From an uncultured Erythrobacter sp. (lineage in GTDB: Bacteria; Pseudomonadota; Alphaproteobacteria; Sphingomonadales; Sphingomonadaceae): a stretch of DNA of 64,000 nt. The position numbers and the translations under genes are program-made. Where the stretch lies: the NCBI RefSeq assembly GCF_958304185.1, contig NZ_OY284433.1, forward strand, positions 2,108,001 to 2,172,000, in the 5' to 3' direction. Positions 1 through 8,176 of the stretch are shown here, piece by piece. Under the pieces are notes generated by a model. It searched no databases, was not told where the DNA came from, and saw nothing but the letters and a program-made list of their open reading frames with translations. The stretch's first letter is position 1, and every line of letters starts with the position of its first letter.

Positions 1-761
1 TCGACATGATGCGTCTCGCCCGTGACGCCCGATGACAGGTCGGACAAGAGATACAGCCCCGCCCCGCCAACATCGTCGATGGTGACATTGCGGCGCAGCG
101 GCGCGTTCAACTCGTTCCACTTGAGGATGTAGCGGAAATCGCCGATCCCGCTCGCCGCCAGCGTCTTGATCGGCCCGGCGCTGATTGCGTTCACGCGGAT
201 GTTCCTCGGGCCGAGGTCGTTGGCGAGATACTTGACGCTGGTCTCCAGCGCCGCCTTGGCCACGCCCATGACGTTGTAATGCGGCACGACCTTTTCCGCC
301 CCATAATAGCTCAGCGTCAGGATCGCGCCGCCACTTTCCGGCATCATCGCAGCCGCGCGCTGGGTAATCGCCACCAGCGAATAGGCCGAGATGTTCATCG
401 TCATCAGGAAATTGTCGAGGCTGGTATCGACATAGTGGCCGCGCAGCTCGTTCTTGTCGGAATAGCCGATCGCGTGGACCACGAAGTCGAGGCTGTCCCA
501 GCGCTCTTTCAGGGTCGCGAAGGCAGCGTCCAGCGACTCCATCTTCGACACATCGCACTCAAAGGTGAAATCGCTGCCCAGTTCGGCGGCGAGCGGCTTT
601 ACCCGCTTGGCCAGCGCATCGCCCTGATAGGAGAACGCCAATTCCGCGCCGTGCTCGGCCAGCTTCTTGGCGATGCCCCACGCGAGCGACTTGTCATTGG
701 CCAGCCCCATGATCAGCCCGCGTTTGCCCGCCATCAGCCCGGATCCAGCGTTACCATTCAT
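1..761 (-). CDS. fabI: Enoyl-[acyl-carrier-protein] reductase (NADH), FabI, 3' end outside window
   Basis: Catalyses the last step of each round of type II fatty acid elongation, reducing trans-2-enoyl-ACP in the cytoplasm. The N-terminal Rossmann segment reads KRGLIMGLANDKSLAWGIA (residues 13-31). The FabI version of the SDR active site, Tyr-x6-Lys, is Y162 and K169 (YNVMGVAK), close to Y156/K163 of E. coli FabI. About 253 residues are present and the C-terminus runs off the left edge. The start ATG at 761 overlaps the stop of the upstream yihY gene as ATGA, which supports this start and translational coupling. A second in-frame ATG lies further in (residue 10) but lacks that coupling. The assignment is secure; only the C-terminus is missing. 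Confidence 0.95.
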   Translation of the reverse strand, partial: MNGNAGSGLMAGKRGLIMGLANDKSLAWGIAKKLAEHGAELAFSYQGDALAKRVKPLAAELGSDFTFECDVSKMESLDAAFATLKERWDSLDFVVHAIGYSDKNELRGHYVDTSLDNFLMTMNISAYSLVAITQRAAAMMPESGGAILTLSYYGAEKVVPHYNVMGVAKAALETSVKYLANDLGPRNIRVNAISAGPIKTLAASGIGDFRYILKWNELNAPLRRNVTIDDVGGAGLYLLSDLSSGVTGETHHV

Positions 762-1753
762 CCTGTAGTCTCCTCTGCGGGCCTGCCCGCTAGCTTTTCA
801 GGCTCGGCCAGCGCTGCGTTCAATTGCGCTCCGATAACGAGGCCAAGGCCGACGAGCCAGAAAAAGAACAGCGTCACCATCGTGCCGGCCAGGCTTCCAT
901 AAGTAACGTCATAACTGAAAACATTGCGCAGCACGACCGGCAGCGCGGCGGTGACCGAAACCCACCACGCCGTCGTGAACAGCGCGCCGGGCCATTTCGG
1001 GAAGGCCTTGCCGCGATAGGAGCGGGGGGTCAGCGTCACGAACAGCACCCAGAGCGACCCGCCAAGGCCCAGCGCGGGGACGATCCGCGAATAGCGCAGC
1101 CACGCGATCAGCTCACCCAGTTGCGGCAAGCGCGCTTCAATCACCTGCTGGGCCGCGCCGATCACCACCTGCGAGAACAGCGAGATCATCAACAGCACCA
1201 CCGCGCCCAGGATCAGCCCCGCCGACAGCAGGCGATACCGCCAGAACGCGAGCCGCGCCTTGGTGCCATAGGCGCGGCGCAGGATGTCGCGGATCGTTTC
1301 GATCAGGCTCGATACCGTCCACAGCGCGACCAATGCGCCGATGCCCAAGAGCCAGCCCGAGCGCGCGTTCATCACGGTTTCGGCAACCGGGCCGATGACC
1401 TCGGCAACGGTGGGCGGCAGGGCGAGCCCGATTGCCGCGATCATGCCCTGCGCGCTCTCGCGCCCGCCGATCAGTTCAAACAGCGCTGCACCCAGCACAA
1501 AGAACGGGAAGATCGCCACCATCGACAGATAGGCGAGGTTTCCGGCGTGGATGAAGCCTTCATTATACGTGCCCGCGAGCACGCGGCCTGCCACTTCAAA
1601 TACGCGGCTGCCCGGCCCGAGCACCTGTTTGAGGCGCGCCATGATCCCGCTGCGGGGTTCGCGTTCGCCATGGCGGGCACGCTGCTTGCGCGCTTCGGGG
1701 GAGAGCGAGCGGACTTCGCGTTCTTGGGGCTGCGCGCGGCTGTCTGCGCTCAT
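758..1753 (-). CDS. YihY/BrkB family inner membrane protein
   Basis: A 331-residue polytopic membrane protein of the YihY/virulence factor BrkB family (formerly annotated RNase BN). A charged cytoplasmic N-terminus of about 60 residues precedes a typical family segment (NEGFIHAGNLAYLSMVAIFP) and about six hydrophobic helices, the last ending near LGLVIGAQLNAAL. The molecular role of the family is not firmly established. It lies between the dnaJ-like gene and fabI on the same strand; its TGA stop overlaps the fabI ATG by four bases, so the two are probably co-translated. The ATG start at 1753 is followed by a basic, hydrophilic leader that may be partly dispensable. Confidence 0.9.
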   Translation of the reverse strand: MSADSRAQPQEREVRSLSPEARKQRARHGEREPRSGIMARLKQVLGPGSRVFEVAGRVLAGTYNEGFIHAGNLAYLSMVAIFPFFVLGAALFELIGGRESAQGMIAAIGLALPPTVAEVIGPVAETVMNARSGWLLGIGALVALWTVSSLIETIRDILRRAYGTKARLAFWRYRLLSAGLILGAVVLLMISLFSQVVIGAAQQVIEARLPQLGELIAWLRYSRIVPALGLGGSLWVLFVTLTPRSYRGKAFPKWPGALFTTAWWVSVTAALPVVLRNVFSYDVTYGSLAGTMVTLFFFWLVGLGLVIGAQLNAALAEPEKLAGRPAEETTG

Positions 1754-1776
1754 ATCAGGCTCCTTGCGCGCCCGGC

Positions 1777-2757
1777 CTACAGGCCGAACTTCTCGCGCGG
1801 GCGGGCCGTGTCTACCCAGCCTTCAAGCCGTTGTTCCAGTGCCTCCAGATCGGCAGGCAACTGGATTTCGACTGTCACCAATTGATCGCCGCGCTCGGGA
1901 TTGCCGTCGACCGTCTTGCCATTCTTGCGCGTCCAGCCCTTGCCGGCCAGCCGCAGCACGGTTCCGGACGAAGAGCCCGGCTTGATCGTCAGCATCACCG
2001 CGCCATCGACGGTGGGGCATTTGACCTTGGCCCCGCGCACCGCTTCATCGAGGGTGATCGGCAGGTCCATGCGGATATTGTCGCCTTCCCGCCGGAAGAA
2101 CGGGTGGCTGCCGACTTCGACCATGACGATCCCGTCGCCATGGCCGCCGGTGCCGGGTTGGCCCTTGTCCTTGAGGCGCATCATCGTGCCGTCTTCGACG
2201 CCGGCGGGTAGCTTCAGGTTGATCGCCTTGCCATCGGCCAGCGTGATACGCTGATCGCGTCCGGCGGCGGCTTCGACGAACGGAACGGCGAGCCGGTAAT
2301 GGATGTCCGCGCCGCGCTTGGGCGGGGGGGGCGGGGGCTGGCGGCCAAAGCCGCGCTTGGGCGGAGGCTGCTGCTGGCGAGCGCGTCCGCCGAACAGGCC
2401 TTCGAACAAATCGCCGAGATCGACATCATCCGCGCCGAAGCCCGCAAAGTCGGCCGCGCCTGGCCCAGCGGCGCCATAGGTGCCGCCCCGGCCATAGCCC
2501 GGCCGCGCGCCCATCCCGGCGAAGGGATTGGCGGGATTGCCCTCACCGTCGATCTCGCCGCGGTCATATTGCGCGCGCTTCGCCTTGTCCGACAGCAGAT
2601 CATAGGCGCGGGTGGCATCGGAAAACTTCTCCGACGCCTGGGGATTGTCCTTGTTCCGGTCGGGGTGCAGCTCCTTGGCGAGCTTGCGATAGGCGCTCTT
2701 GATGTCCGCCTCCGACGCCGTGCGGGCAATGCCAAGAGTGCTGTAGGGGTCGCGCAT
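1777..2757 (-). CDS. DnaJ-class (CbpA-like) co-chaperone
   Basis: A Hsp40 co-chaperone expected to stimulate DnaK. Residues 1-70 form a J-domain with the invariant HPD at residues 31-33 (KELHPDRNKDNP). A Gly/Pro-rich linker follows, then a C-terminal peptide-binding domain (from about GADIHYRLAVPF). There is no CxxCxGxG zinc-finger region, so it is type II/CbpA-like rather than canonical DnaJ. The linker is encoded over a run of eight G at 2324-2331 followed by C and five more G, giving a poly-proline stretch; such a homopolymer is prone to slippage. It is followed on the same strand by yihY and fabI with a 23-bp gap. Confidence 0.9.
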   Translation of the reverse strand: MRDPYSTLGIARTASEADIKSAYRKLAKELHPDRNKDNPQASEKFSDATRAYDLLSDKAKRAQYDRGEIDGEGNPANPFAGMGARPGYGRGGTYGAAGPGAADFAGFGADDVDLGDLFEGLFGGRARQQQPPPKRGFGRQPPPPPPKRGADIHYRLAVPFVEAAAGRDQRITLADGKAINLKLPAGVEDGTMMRLKDKGQPGTGGHGDGIVMVEVGSHPFFRREGDNIRMDLPITLDEAVRGAKVKCPTVDGAVMLTIKPGSSSGTVLRLAGKGWTRKNGKTVDGNPERGDQLVTVEIQLPADLEALEQRLEGWVDTARPREKFGL

Positions 2758-2897
2758 GGCGTATTAGCTAGGTGAGACAGTCGCGGTGTGCAAGCTTGCG
2801 GGTGATGCCCGGGCAACGGGAAATTTACGATACGCGCCTTTTCCGGCTGCGCGCGCGTAGCTATGTGCTGCTCCAGTCACCAAGGAACTCAGCGCCC

Positions 2898-3566
2898 ATG
2901 TCCGATGCAACCCCTCTCGACGATGCCCAGTTGGCGGATAGCGTGCTGCCTGCGGGCGGCGATCCGTTTGATCTGTTCGAAGAGTGGTTTGCGGCAGCCC
3001 AGGTGGGCGAAATCAACGATCCCAATGCTATGGCACTCGCCACGGCGACTGCGGATGCGGCGCCGTCTGTTCGGATGGTGCTGCTGAAGGGCCACGGTGC
3101 GGGCGAGAACCCCGACGGCATGGGCGGCGGGGGCTTCACCTTCTTCACCAATGCCGAAAGCCGCAAAGGCCAGCACATCCGCGCCAATATGCAGGCCGCG
3201 CTGCTGTTCCATTGGAAAAGCCTGCGCCGCCAGATCCGCATTGAAGGCCCGCTGATCGAGGTCTCTCCGGCCCGCGCCGACGCCTATTTCCATTCGCGCC
3301 CCTACAAAAGCCAGGTTGGCAGCGCAGCGAGTGACCAGTCGCGTCCGCTGCCCGAGCGCCAGACCTATCTCGACCGGGTGCAGGAGTTGTGGGCCGCGCA
3401 CGAAGCCGAAGGCAAGGTGCCGCGCCCGCCGCATTGGACGGGCTTCACCCTGAGCCCGCGCCGGATCGAATTCTGGATCGACCGCGACAACCGGCTGCAT
3501 GACCGGCGCGAATTCATCCGCACTGCGCCGGACGCGCCTTGGTCCGACACGCTGCTTTACCCCTGA
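2898..3566 (+). CDS. pdxH: Pyridoxamine 5'-phosphate oxidase
   Basis: FMN-dependent oxidase that converts pyridoxine or pyridoxamine 5'-phosphate to pyridoxal 5'-phosphate, the last step of PLP synthesis and salvage. The 222-residue protein has the family signature RMVLLKGH, FFTNAESRKG, WKSLRRQIRIEG, SRPYKSQVGSAASDQS and the C-terminal RIEFWIDRDNRLHDR. The reading frame is open back to 2772, but the ATG at 2898 (MSDATPLDDA) is chosen because AAGGA at 2882-2886 sits 11 bases upstream and because the extra N-terminus is arginine-rich and not family-like. It is divergent from the dnaJ-like gene and followed 11 bp later by phzF. Confidence 0.95.
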   Translation: MSDATPLDDAQLADSVLPAGGDPFDLFEEWFAAAQVGEINDPNAMALATATADAAPSVRMVLLKGHGAGENPDGMGGGGFTFFTNAESRKGQHIRANMQAALLFHWKSLRRQIRIEGPLIEVSPARADAYFHSRPYKSQVGSAASDQSRPLPERQTYLDRVQELWAAHEAEGKVPRPPHWTGFTLSPRRIEFWIDRDNRLHDRREFIRTAPDAPWSDTLLYP

Positions 3567-3577
3567 GGATCACCCCG

Positions 3578-4372
3578 ATGACGCAGACAATCCCCTACTG
3601 GCACGTCGATGCCTTCGCCGCGCGGCCATTTGGCGGGAACCAGGCGGCGGTGATGGTGCTCGATGAGTGGCTGCCGGATGATGTGCTGGTCGCCATTGGG
3701 GCCGAGAACCTGTTTGCCGAAACCGCCTTCGTGGTGCGTGACGCCACGGGCGCGGCCGATTGGGAGCTGCGCTGGTGCACGCCGACCTATGAAATCGCGC
3801 TGTGCGGCCATGCGACGCTGGCTAGCGGGCACATCCTTCTGACGCGCGACGGCGGCGAACGGGTTACATTCCGCACCCGCAAATCCGGCATTCTTGAAGT
3901 GCGGCGTGATGGCGCAGGCTACGCGCTGGCGCTGCCCGCGATTCCGACCGCGCCGCGCGCCTATCCTGAGGCCGTGGCGCTGCTCGGTGCGGAGCCGATC
4001 GAGGTGTGGCGCAACGACACCCGCTACAACATCTTCCTGTTCGAAGACGAAGCGGCAATCCGCGCGCTCGATCCCGATATTCGCGGGCTCGGGGCTTTGG
4101 GCATCGACCAGTTCATCTGCACCGCGCCAGGAACTCGCACCGACATCGTCAGCCGCGTCTTCGTCCCCGGCGGCGGGGTGGACGAGGATAGCGTGACCGG
4201 CTCGGCCCATGCGGTGCTGACGCCCTATTGGGCCAAGCGGCTGGGGCGTGACAGCTTCACCGCCCATCAGGCCAGCACGCGCGGCGGCGATCTGATGCTG
4301 CGGCTTGACGGCGACAAGGCATGGCTCGGCGGGCCGTGCGTCACTGTGGTCGAAGGTATGTTCCATCTGTGA
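3578..4372 (+). CDS. PhzF family isomerase/epimerase-like protein
   Basis: A 264-residue member of the PhzF family, a diaminopimelate-epimerase-like fold. Family members catalyse isomerisations such as that in phenazine synthesis, but most bacterial members have unknown substrates. The N-terminal VDAFAARPFGGNQAAV motif is present, and the catalytic glutamate is E48 in NLFAETAFVV. ALCGHATLASGHIL and the C-terminal DEDSVTGSAHAVL complete the signature. GAGG at 3565-3568 precedes ATG 3578, so the longer upstream reading is not used. No phenazine genes are nearby, so a housekeeping or salvage role is more likely. It probably shares a transcript with pdxH. Confidence 0.9.
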   Translation: MTQTIPYWHVDAFAARPFGGNQAAVMVLDEWLPDDVLVAIGAENLFAETAFVVRDATGAADWELRWCTPTYEIALCGHATLASGHILLTRDGGERVTFRTRKSGILEVRRDGAGYALALPAIPTAPRAYPEAVALLGAEPIEVWRNDTRYNIFLFEDEAAIRALDPDIRGLGALGIDQFICTAPGTRTDIVSRVFVPGGGVDEDSVTGSAHAVLTPYWAKRLGRDSFTAHQASTRGGDLMLRLDGDKAWLGGPCVTVVEGMFHL

Positions 4373-4373
4373 T

Positions 4374-4391
4374 CCCCCGCGCAGGCGGGGG
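4374..4391. terminator. GC-rich hairpin between convergent genes (half REP-like element)
   Basis: CCCCCGC and GCGGGGG flank a 4-base loop directly after the phzF stop, followed by GTCTCAGG. It lies between convergent phzF and the serine hydrolase gene and could act as a terminator for phzF, although no long T tract follows. The sequence closely resembles one arm of the palindromic element found inside mutS (54241-54318), so it is probably a solitary half-repeat of that family. Confidence 0.5.
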
Positions 4392-4438
4392 TCTCAGGCG
4401 GTTTGCGCCAATCATCGGGCGCGGGAGCGCACGAGGAA

Positions 4439-5584
4439 TTAGCGAGCTGGATACAGCTCCAGCACATCCGCTGCCTGCTGCAACATCGGCGGGCGCTCGG
4501 CACTATCCGAATGGCCGAGCCGCACCAGCGTCACGCGCTGGCTGGGCGAGACCAGCACATATTGCCCCATATGCCCAATCAGCGAGAACAGGCTTTGCGG
4601 CGCGCGGTCGGGGAATAGCGGGTGTTCGCTCGCCGGTGTGCCGGGGATCGGACGGTTGAGCCAGGTCTGGAACCCGTAATGTGGGCTGCGGGGCGAGGGG
4701 GTGACCATTGCCTCGACCCAGCGCTGCGGCACCAGTTGCTCGCCGCCGGGCGCGCGGCCTTTCAGACGCAGGAATTCGCCCAGCTTCGCCCAGTCGCGCG
4801 CACTGGCGTGCATCAGGCTGCCGCCGATCAACGTTCCGCTCGCATCGAACTCGGGCACCATTGACGTCATGCCGAGCGGGCCGAACAACCGTTCCTGCAA
4901 ATAACCCGCCACCGCCTTGCGCCGCGCATCGGGCGAGGTGCTGGCCGTCAGCGCGCGCGCGGCGATATCGGCCAGGATCACGCTGGTGTTCGAGGAATAT
5001 TCGAACTGCTTGCCCGGCTCAGCCTCAAGCGGCTGCTCTTCCGCCCACTTGGCCATATTGTCGCGCCCGTCGAGGAACAGCATCCTGACCTCGGAGGATT
5101 CGTAGGGCGGATCGCCCGCTTCGGTGTGGCGCAGCCCGCTGCGCATCTGAAGCAGCTGGCGCAAGGTGATCTCGGCGCGCGGATCGCCGGGGCGCTGCCA
5201 TAGCGGGACGGGCGCGGGGGCATCCAGGCTGAGCTTGCCGTCAGCGACCAGCATCCCGATCAGCACGCCGGTGACCGTCTTGGCCATCGACCAGCTGATG
5301 AAGCGGGTGTCCTTGTCATAACCCGGGCCATAGCGTTCGGCGGCGAGCTTCCCGTTCGCCATCACCACCACGGCGCGGGTTTCGCCAAGGCCCGGCATCG
5401 TAAACAGATCGTCGATCGAGCGGGCAAGTTGATCCTTTGGCGCGCCAGCATCCACGGTCACAGCGGCAAGTGCGGCTTCGGACAGGGGAGCTTGTCCCGG
5501 CGGCGTCGATCCGCAAGCCGCAAGTATCAGCAGGGCTGGCGCTAGCAGGGCCGCGCGATTATGGGCAGGCGATCCAAGGGTCAT
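4439..5584 (-). CDS. Serine hydrolase lipoprotein (beta-lactamase class C / CubicO family)
   Basis: A 381-residue penicillin-binding-protein-like hydrolase of unknown substrate. The start ATG at 5584 gives a lipoprotein signal peptide ending in LILAAC, with the lipidated cysteine at residue 24, so the protein should be membrane-anchored and periplasmic. The catalytic S-x-x-K is S99-MA-K102 (ISWSMAKTVTG). A Tyr-x-Asn-like YSSNTS and a C-terminal GHMGQ (His-x-Gly position) follow. An in-frame upstream ATG at 5641 would overlap the divergent small gene and spoil the signal peptide, so it is rejected. Family members include esterases, D-aminopeptidases and 6-aminohexanoate-dimer hydrolases; the sequence alone does not separate these. 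Confidence 0.88.
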   Translation of the reverse strand: MTLGSPAHNRAALLAPALLILAACGSTPPGQAPLSEAALAAVTVDAGAPKDQLARSIDDLFTMPGLGETRAVVVMANGKLAAERYGPGYDKDTRFISWSMAKTVTGVLIGMLVADGKLSLDAPAPVPLWQRPGDPRAEITLRQLLQMRSGLRHTEAGDPPYESSEVRMLFLDGRDNMAKWAEEQPLEAEPGKQFEYSSNTSVILADIAARALTASTSPDARRKAVAGYLQERLFGPLGMTSMVPEFDASGTLIGGSLMHASARDWAKLGEFLRLKGRAPGGEQLVPQRWVEAMVTPSPRSPHYGFQTWLNRPIPGTPASEHPLFPDRAPQSLFSLIGHMGQYVLVSPSQRVTLVRLGHSDSAERPPMLQQAADVLELYPAR

Positions 5585-5618
5585 GCGGCCCCAATTCCCG
5601 ATGCGCGAAGGCTTGGCA

Positions 5619-5969
5619 ATGGCGAAATCATCCCCCCGCACAGCGATCCGCCGTCCCCGCTATGGACTGTGGCTGCTGGCGATCATCGCGCTCGGTGTGG
5701 GCGGGGCTGCCTGGGCGTTTCGCGAGCCGATCAATGGCTATGGCAGCATCGCGTCAGCCTATTCGGCGCGGGTGGCCTGTTCGTGCCGCTTTGTCGCGGG
5801 CCGCAGCCTTGAAGATTGCCGCAAGGACAAGCTCGCCGGGATGGAAGCCGTAACCCTGCGCGACAATCCCGAGGCGAAGAGCGTCACCGCTCGCTTCCCG
5901 CTGGTGGCCGAAGCAACCGCGACCTACCGCGAAGGCTATGGCTGCGTGCTCGAGCCTTACGAGGCTTAA
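5619..5969 (+). CDS. Small membrane-anchored protein of unknown function
   Basis: A 116-residue protein with a short basic N-terminus, one hydrophobic helix at about residues 16-35, and a predicted periplasmic part with three spaced cysteines ([18 protein letters not shown]) and a late EGYGCVLEP motif. ATG 5619 is chosen because GAAGG at 5607-5611 lies seven bases upstream; ATGs at 5583 and 5601 lack this. From memory, the pattern CSxxFVxGR followed by KSVTA and GYGC resembles an N-terminal domain that precedes the catalytic domain in some sphingomonad CubicO hydrolases. The gene is divergent from just such a hydrolase. Its TAA overlaps the opposite-strand TAA of mnmA (TTAA, 5966-5969). Function is not known. 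Confidence 0.7.
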   Translation: MAKSSPRTAIRRPRYGLWLLAIIALGVGGAAWAFREPINGYGSIASAYSARVACSCRFVAGRSLEDCRKDKLAGMEAVTLRDNPEAKSVTARFPLVAEATATYREGYGCVLEPYEA

Positions 5970-7135
5970 GCGGCGACCTTTTCGGTAGAATCGATCCATC
6001 CGCCGCCGATCACCCGGTCACCGGCGTAGATCACTGCCGCCTGACCGGGAGCGACGCCGAATTCCGGCTCGGCAAAGCGGATCGTGACCGCCGCGCCATC
6101 ACCGAGCACACCTTCCAGAGTCACGGGCACCGGCTTGGCGAGGCTGCGGACCTTGGCCGTCAGCGGTTCGTCACCCATCGGCCCGATGCGGTTGGTTTCG
6201 GTCACCCTCGCGGCGTTCACCGCCAGCATCCGCTTCGGCCCGACCCGGACTTCGCGCGCTGCCGCATCGAGGCCGATGACATAGAGCGGCTCAGGCTGGC
6301 CGCCGATTTCGAGGCCCTTGCGCTGGCCGACCGTGAAGTGGACGATGCCCTTGTGTGTCCCAAGCGTCTCGCCGGTGGCAGCGTGGACGATCGCGCCGGG
6401 GGCCGCGCCTTCGGGGCGCACCTTGGTGACGATCTTGGCGTAATTGCCATCGGGCACGAAGCAGATGTCCTGCGAATCCGGCTTGGCCGCGTTGCGCAGC
6501 CCCGCCGCCTCAGCCAGCTCGCGCACCTGCGGCTTGGGCATCCCGCCCAAGGGGAAGCGCAGATAATCGAGCTGCGCTTCAGTGGTGCCATAAAGGAAGT
6601 AGGACTGATCGCGGGCCGGATCGAAGGCGCGGTGAAGTTCTACGCCGTCCGCGCCCATCACGCGGCGGACATAATGCCCGGTCGCCAGACAATCCGCGCC
6701 CAGTTCGCGCGCCATGCGGAACAGGTCAGTGAATTTCGGGCCCATATTGCAGCGAATGCAGGGCACCGGGGTGCGTCCGGCGAGATATTCGTCGGCGAAC
6801 TGTTCGACCACCTCTTCGCGGAAGGCGCTTTCATGGTCGAACACATAATGCGCGATGCCGAGCCGGTCGGCCACGGCGCGCGCATCGCGGATATCGTCGC
6901 CCGCGCAGCACGCGCCCTTGCGGCCTGTGGCGGCGCCATAATCATACAGCTGGAGCGTGATGCCGATCACTTCTGCACCGCTGGCATGGGCCAGCGCGGC
7001 GACGACTGAGGAATCGACCCCGCCGCTCATCGCCACAACGATCCGGCAATCGGACGCAGCGCGCGGCAGATCGAACAGCGCGGCAGCGTCGCTGGGGGGC
7101 ATCAGGCCGGTGTCGAGGAGGGTGGGGGTGTCCAT
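5966..7135 (-). CDS. mnmA: tRNA-specific 2-thiouridylase
   Basis: Makes 2-thiouridine at wobble position 34 of tRNA-Lys, -Glu and -Gln, using ATP and a relayed persulfide. The PP-loop SGGVDS is at residues 37-42. The catalytic cysteines are in PVPCIRCN and [11 protein letters not shown], and a conserved [11 protein letters not shown] segment is present. The 389-residue length is normal. ATG 7135 ([10 protein letters not shown]) is preferred to the upstream in-frame start at 7195, which adds a non-conserved leader. It converges on the small membrane protein gene with complementary overlapping stop codons. Confidence 0.95.
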   Translation of the reverse strand: MDTPTLLDTGLMPPSDAAALFDLPRAASDCRIVVAMSGGVDSSVVAALAHASGAEVIGITLQLYDYGAATGRKGACCAGDDIRDARAVADRLGIAHYVFDHESAFREEVVEQFADEYLAGRTPVPCIRCNMGPKFTDLFRMARELGADCLATGHYVRRVMGADGVELHRAFDPARDQSYFLYGTTEAQLDYLRFPLGGMPKPQVRELAEAAGLRNAAKPDSQDICFVPDGNYAKIVTKVRPEGAAPGAIVHAATGETLGTHKGIVHFTVGQRKGLEIGGQPEPLYVIGLDAAAREVRVGPKRMLAVNAARVTETNRIGPMGDEPLTAKVRSLAKPVPVTLEGVLGDGAAVTIRFAEPEFGVAPGQAAVIYAGDRVIGGGWIDSTEKVAA

Positions 7136-7296
7136 GAGCGGGCCGCGATATAGCGAGCCTTGGCCCGCTTCGCCAGTGGCGCCAATCCAGTCCACGATTG
7201 CAGCAAGATAATCTTGCCTGATCCAGCAGCACTATTCCTAAGCCCGGGTAAACGCCCCTTTTACCGGATTTTGACGCACTCTGGGTAAGAGGGGCG

Positions 7297-7746
7297 ATGA
7301 TGTTTGAGAAAGCCAAGCCTTTCAATGCGCAAATTGGCGCGCTTTCCGGTGGTCGTCCCGCCGAAGAACGCACCCGCGTGCGGGCCACGACCTCCGGTGG
7401 GGGTGAGGAGCGATTCGCGCAGCGACCGGCGCGGCGCGCGAGTGAGGCTTTGCGGGCGCTCGAATGGAGCGAGCTGACCGCCCGGCTCAACGCAGCGCGC
7501 GATCTGCGGCTGTTGCTGCGAACCGAATCGCACGCGCCGATTGAGCAAGCAGCCGCCAGCTTCGGCGATGCGGCCGCAAGTTACTTTGCGCTTCTCGACG
7601 ATAGCGAACCGGTTGTTAACCTTGATACTTTAGGGCAACCTAAAGCCTTGGGTGCAAAGGTTGATTTCGACCAAGCCAACCGCCCGGGCGACGCGAAAGG
7701 ATTACCCTCCGACGCACCCTGCGGTGATGCGAGAGACAAGCAATGA
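7297..7746 (+). CDS. Hypothetical protein coupled to sciP
   Basis: A 149-residue protein with no recognised domain. The first half is Arg/Ala-rich and predicted helical (RRASEALRALEWSELTARLN, then ARDLRLLLR and AAASFGDAAASYFALL). The last third is rich in charged and small residues and looks disordered. GAGGGG just before the ATGATG start is a good ribosome-binding site. The TGA stop overlaps the ATG of sciP (ATGA at 7743-7746), so the two are probably co-translated. Base composition drops locally near 7615-7640, so an internal sciP promoter may lie within the coding region. It may be a lineage-specific partner of SciP, but nothing in the sequence proves that. Confidence 0.6.
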   Translation: MMFEKAKPFNAQIGALSGGRPAEERTRVRATTSGGGEERFAQRPARRASEALRALEWSELTARLNAARDLRLLLRTESHAPIEQAAASFGDAAASYFALLDDSEPVVNLDTLGQPKALGAKVDFDQANRPGDAKGLPSDAPCGDARDKQ

Positions 7747-8042
7747 TTGAGAACCAGGACATCCGCCCCGCGCAGGTTATCGGCCCACTTGGTGAGCCGC
7801 TTACGCTTGCTGACCTGCCTTCTCCCCAGACCAAGCGCTGGGTAGTGCGGCGTAAGGCCGAGGTGGTCGCTGCCGTCAATGGCGGGCTGCTGACGCTTGA
7901 CGAAGCGCTCGCGCGGTACGGCCTGACGCTGGAGGAGTTCGCTTCATGGCAGCGTGCCGTCGATCGTTCGGGGATGCACGGGCTGCGTGTCACGAAGATC
8001 CAGCACTACCGCGACCTCTACGAGCGCCAGCTTAAGTACTGA
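7743..8042 (+). CDS. sciP: CtrA inhibitor SciP (DUF1153)
   Basis: A 99-residue DUF1153 protein matching Caulobacter SciP, a small helix-turn-helix protein that binds CtrA and DNA and blocks CtrA-dependent transcription. Hallmarks are VIGPLGEPLTLADLPSP, TKRWVVRRKAEVVAAV, the helix-turn-helix region LTLDEALARYGLTLEEFASW and the C-terminal GLRVTKIQHYRDLYERQ. The start overlaps the preceding hypothetical gene. ctrA itself is in the same window at 62634-63329, so both members of the circuit are present, though not adjacent. Confidence 0.95.
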   Translation: MIENQDIRPAQVIGPLGEPLTLADLPSPQTKRWVVRRKAEVVAAVNGGLLTLDEALARYGLTLEEFASWQRAVDRSGMHGLRVTKIQHYRDLYERQLKY

Positions 8043-8068
8043 CTTCAGCTTCGATTCGTCGCGCCGGA

Positions 8069-8099
8069 AGCCCGCTCTGCCCGTAAGGCGTTGCGGGCT
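8069..8099 (+). terminator. Putative terminator after sciP
   Basis: AGCCCGC (8069-8075) pairs with GCGGGCT (8093-8099), and the 3' arm is followed by a T-rich GTCGTCGTTT. It lies 27 bases after the sciP stop. The loop is long (17 bases) and there is no pure T run, so confidence is moderate. Confidence 0.45.
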
Positions 8100-8176
8100 G
8101 TCGTCGTTTGGCGGCACTCCCCTTGCACCGCAGCGCGCAGTTCTCGCGCACCAGCTGCCGGCATGGGAGACACGTT

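Noticed and set aside
824-1885. Long plus-strand open frame (353 codons) opposite yihY
   Set aside because: It is antisense to a well-supported YihY protein, is very rich in Arg, Gln and His, and has no family features; typical shadow frame in GC-rich DNA.
7203-7217. Palindrome GCAAGAT-A-ATCTTGC upstream of mnmA
   Set aside because: A perfect but short inverted repeat with no known match and no clear promoter context; too weak to call an operator.
7611-7640. CtrA box in front of sciP (TTAACC at 7616)
   Set aside because: Only a half-site; the second TTAA is absent at the seven-base spacing, so it was not listed as an operator.
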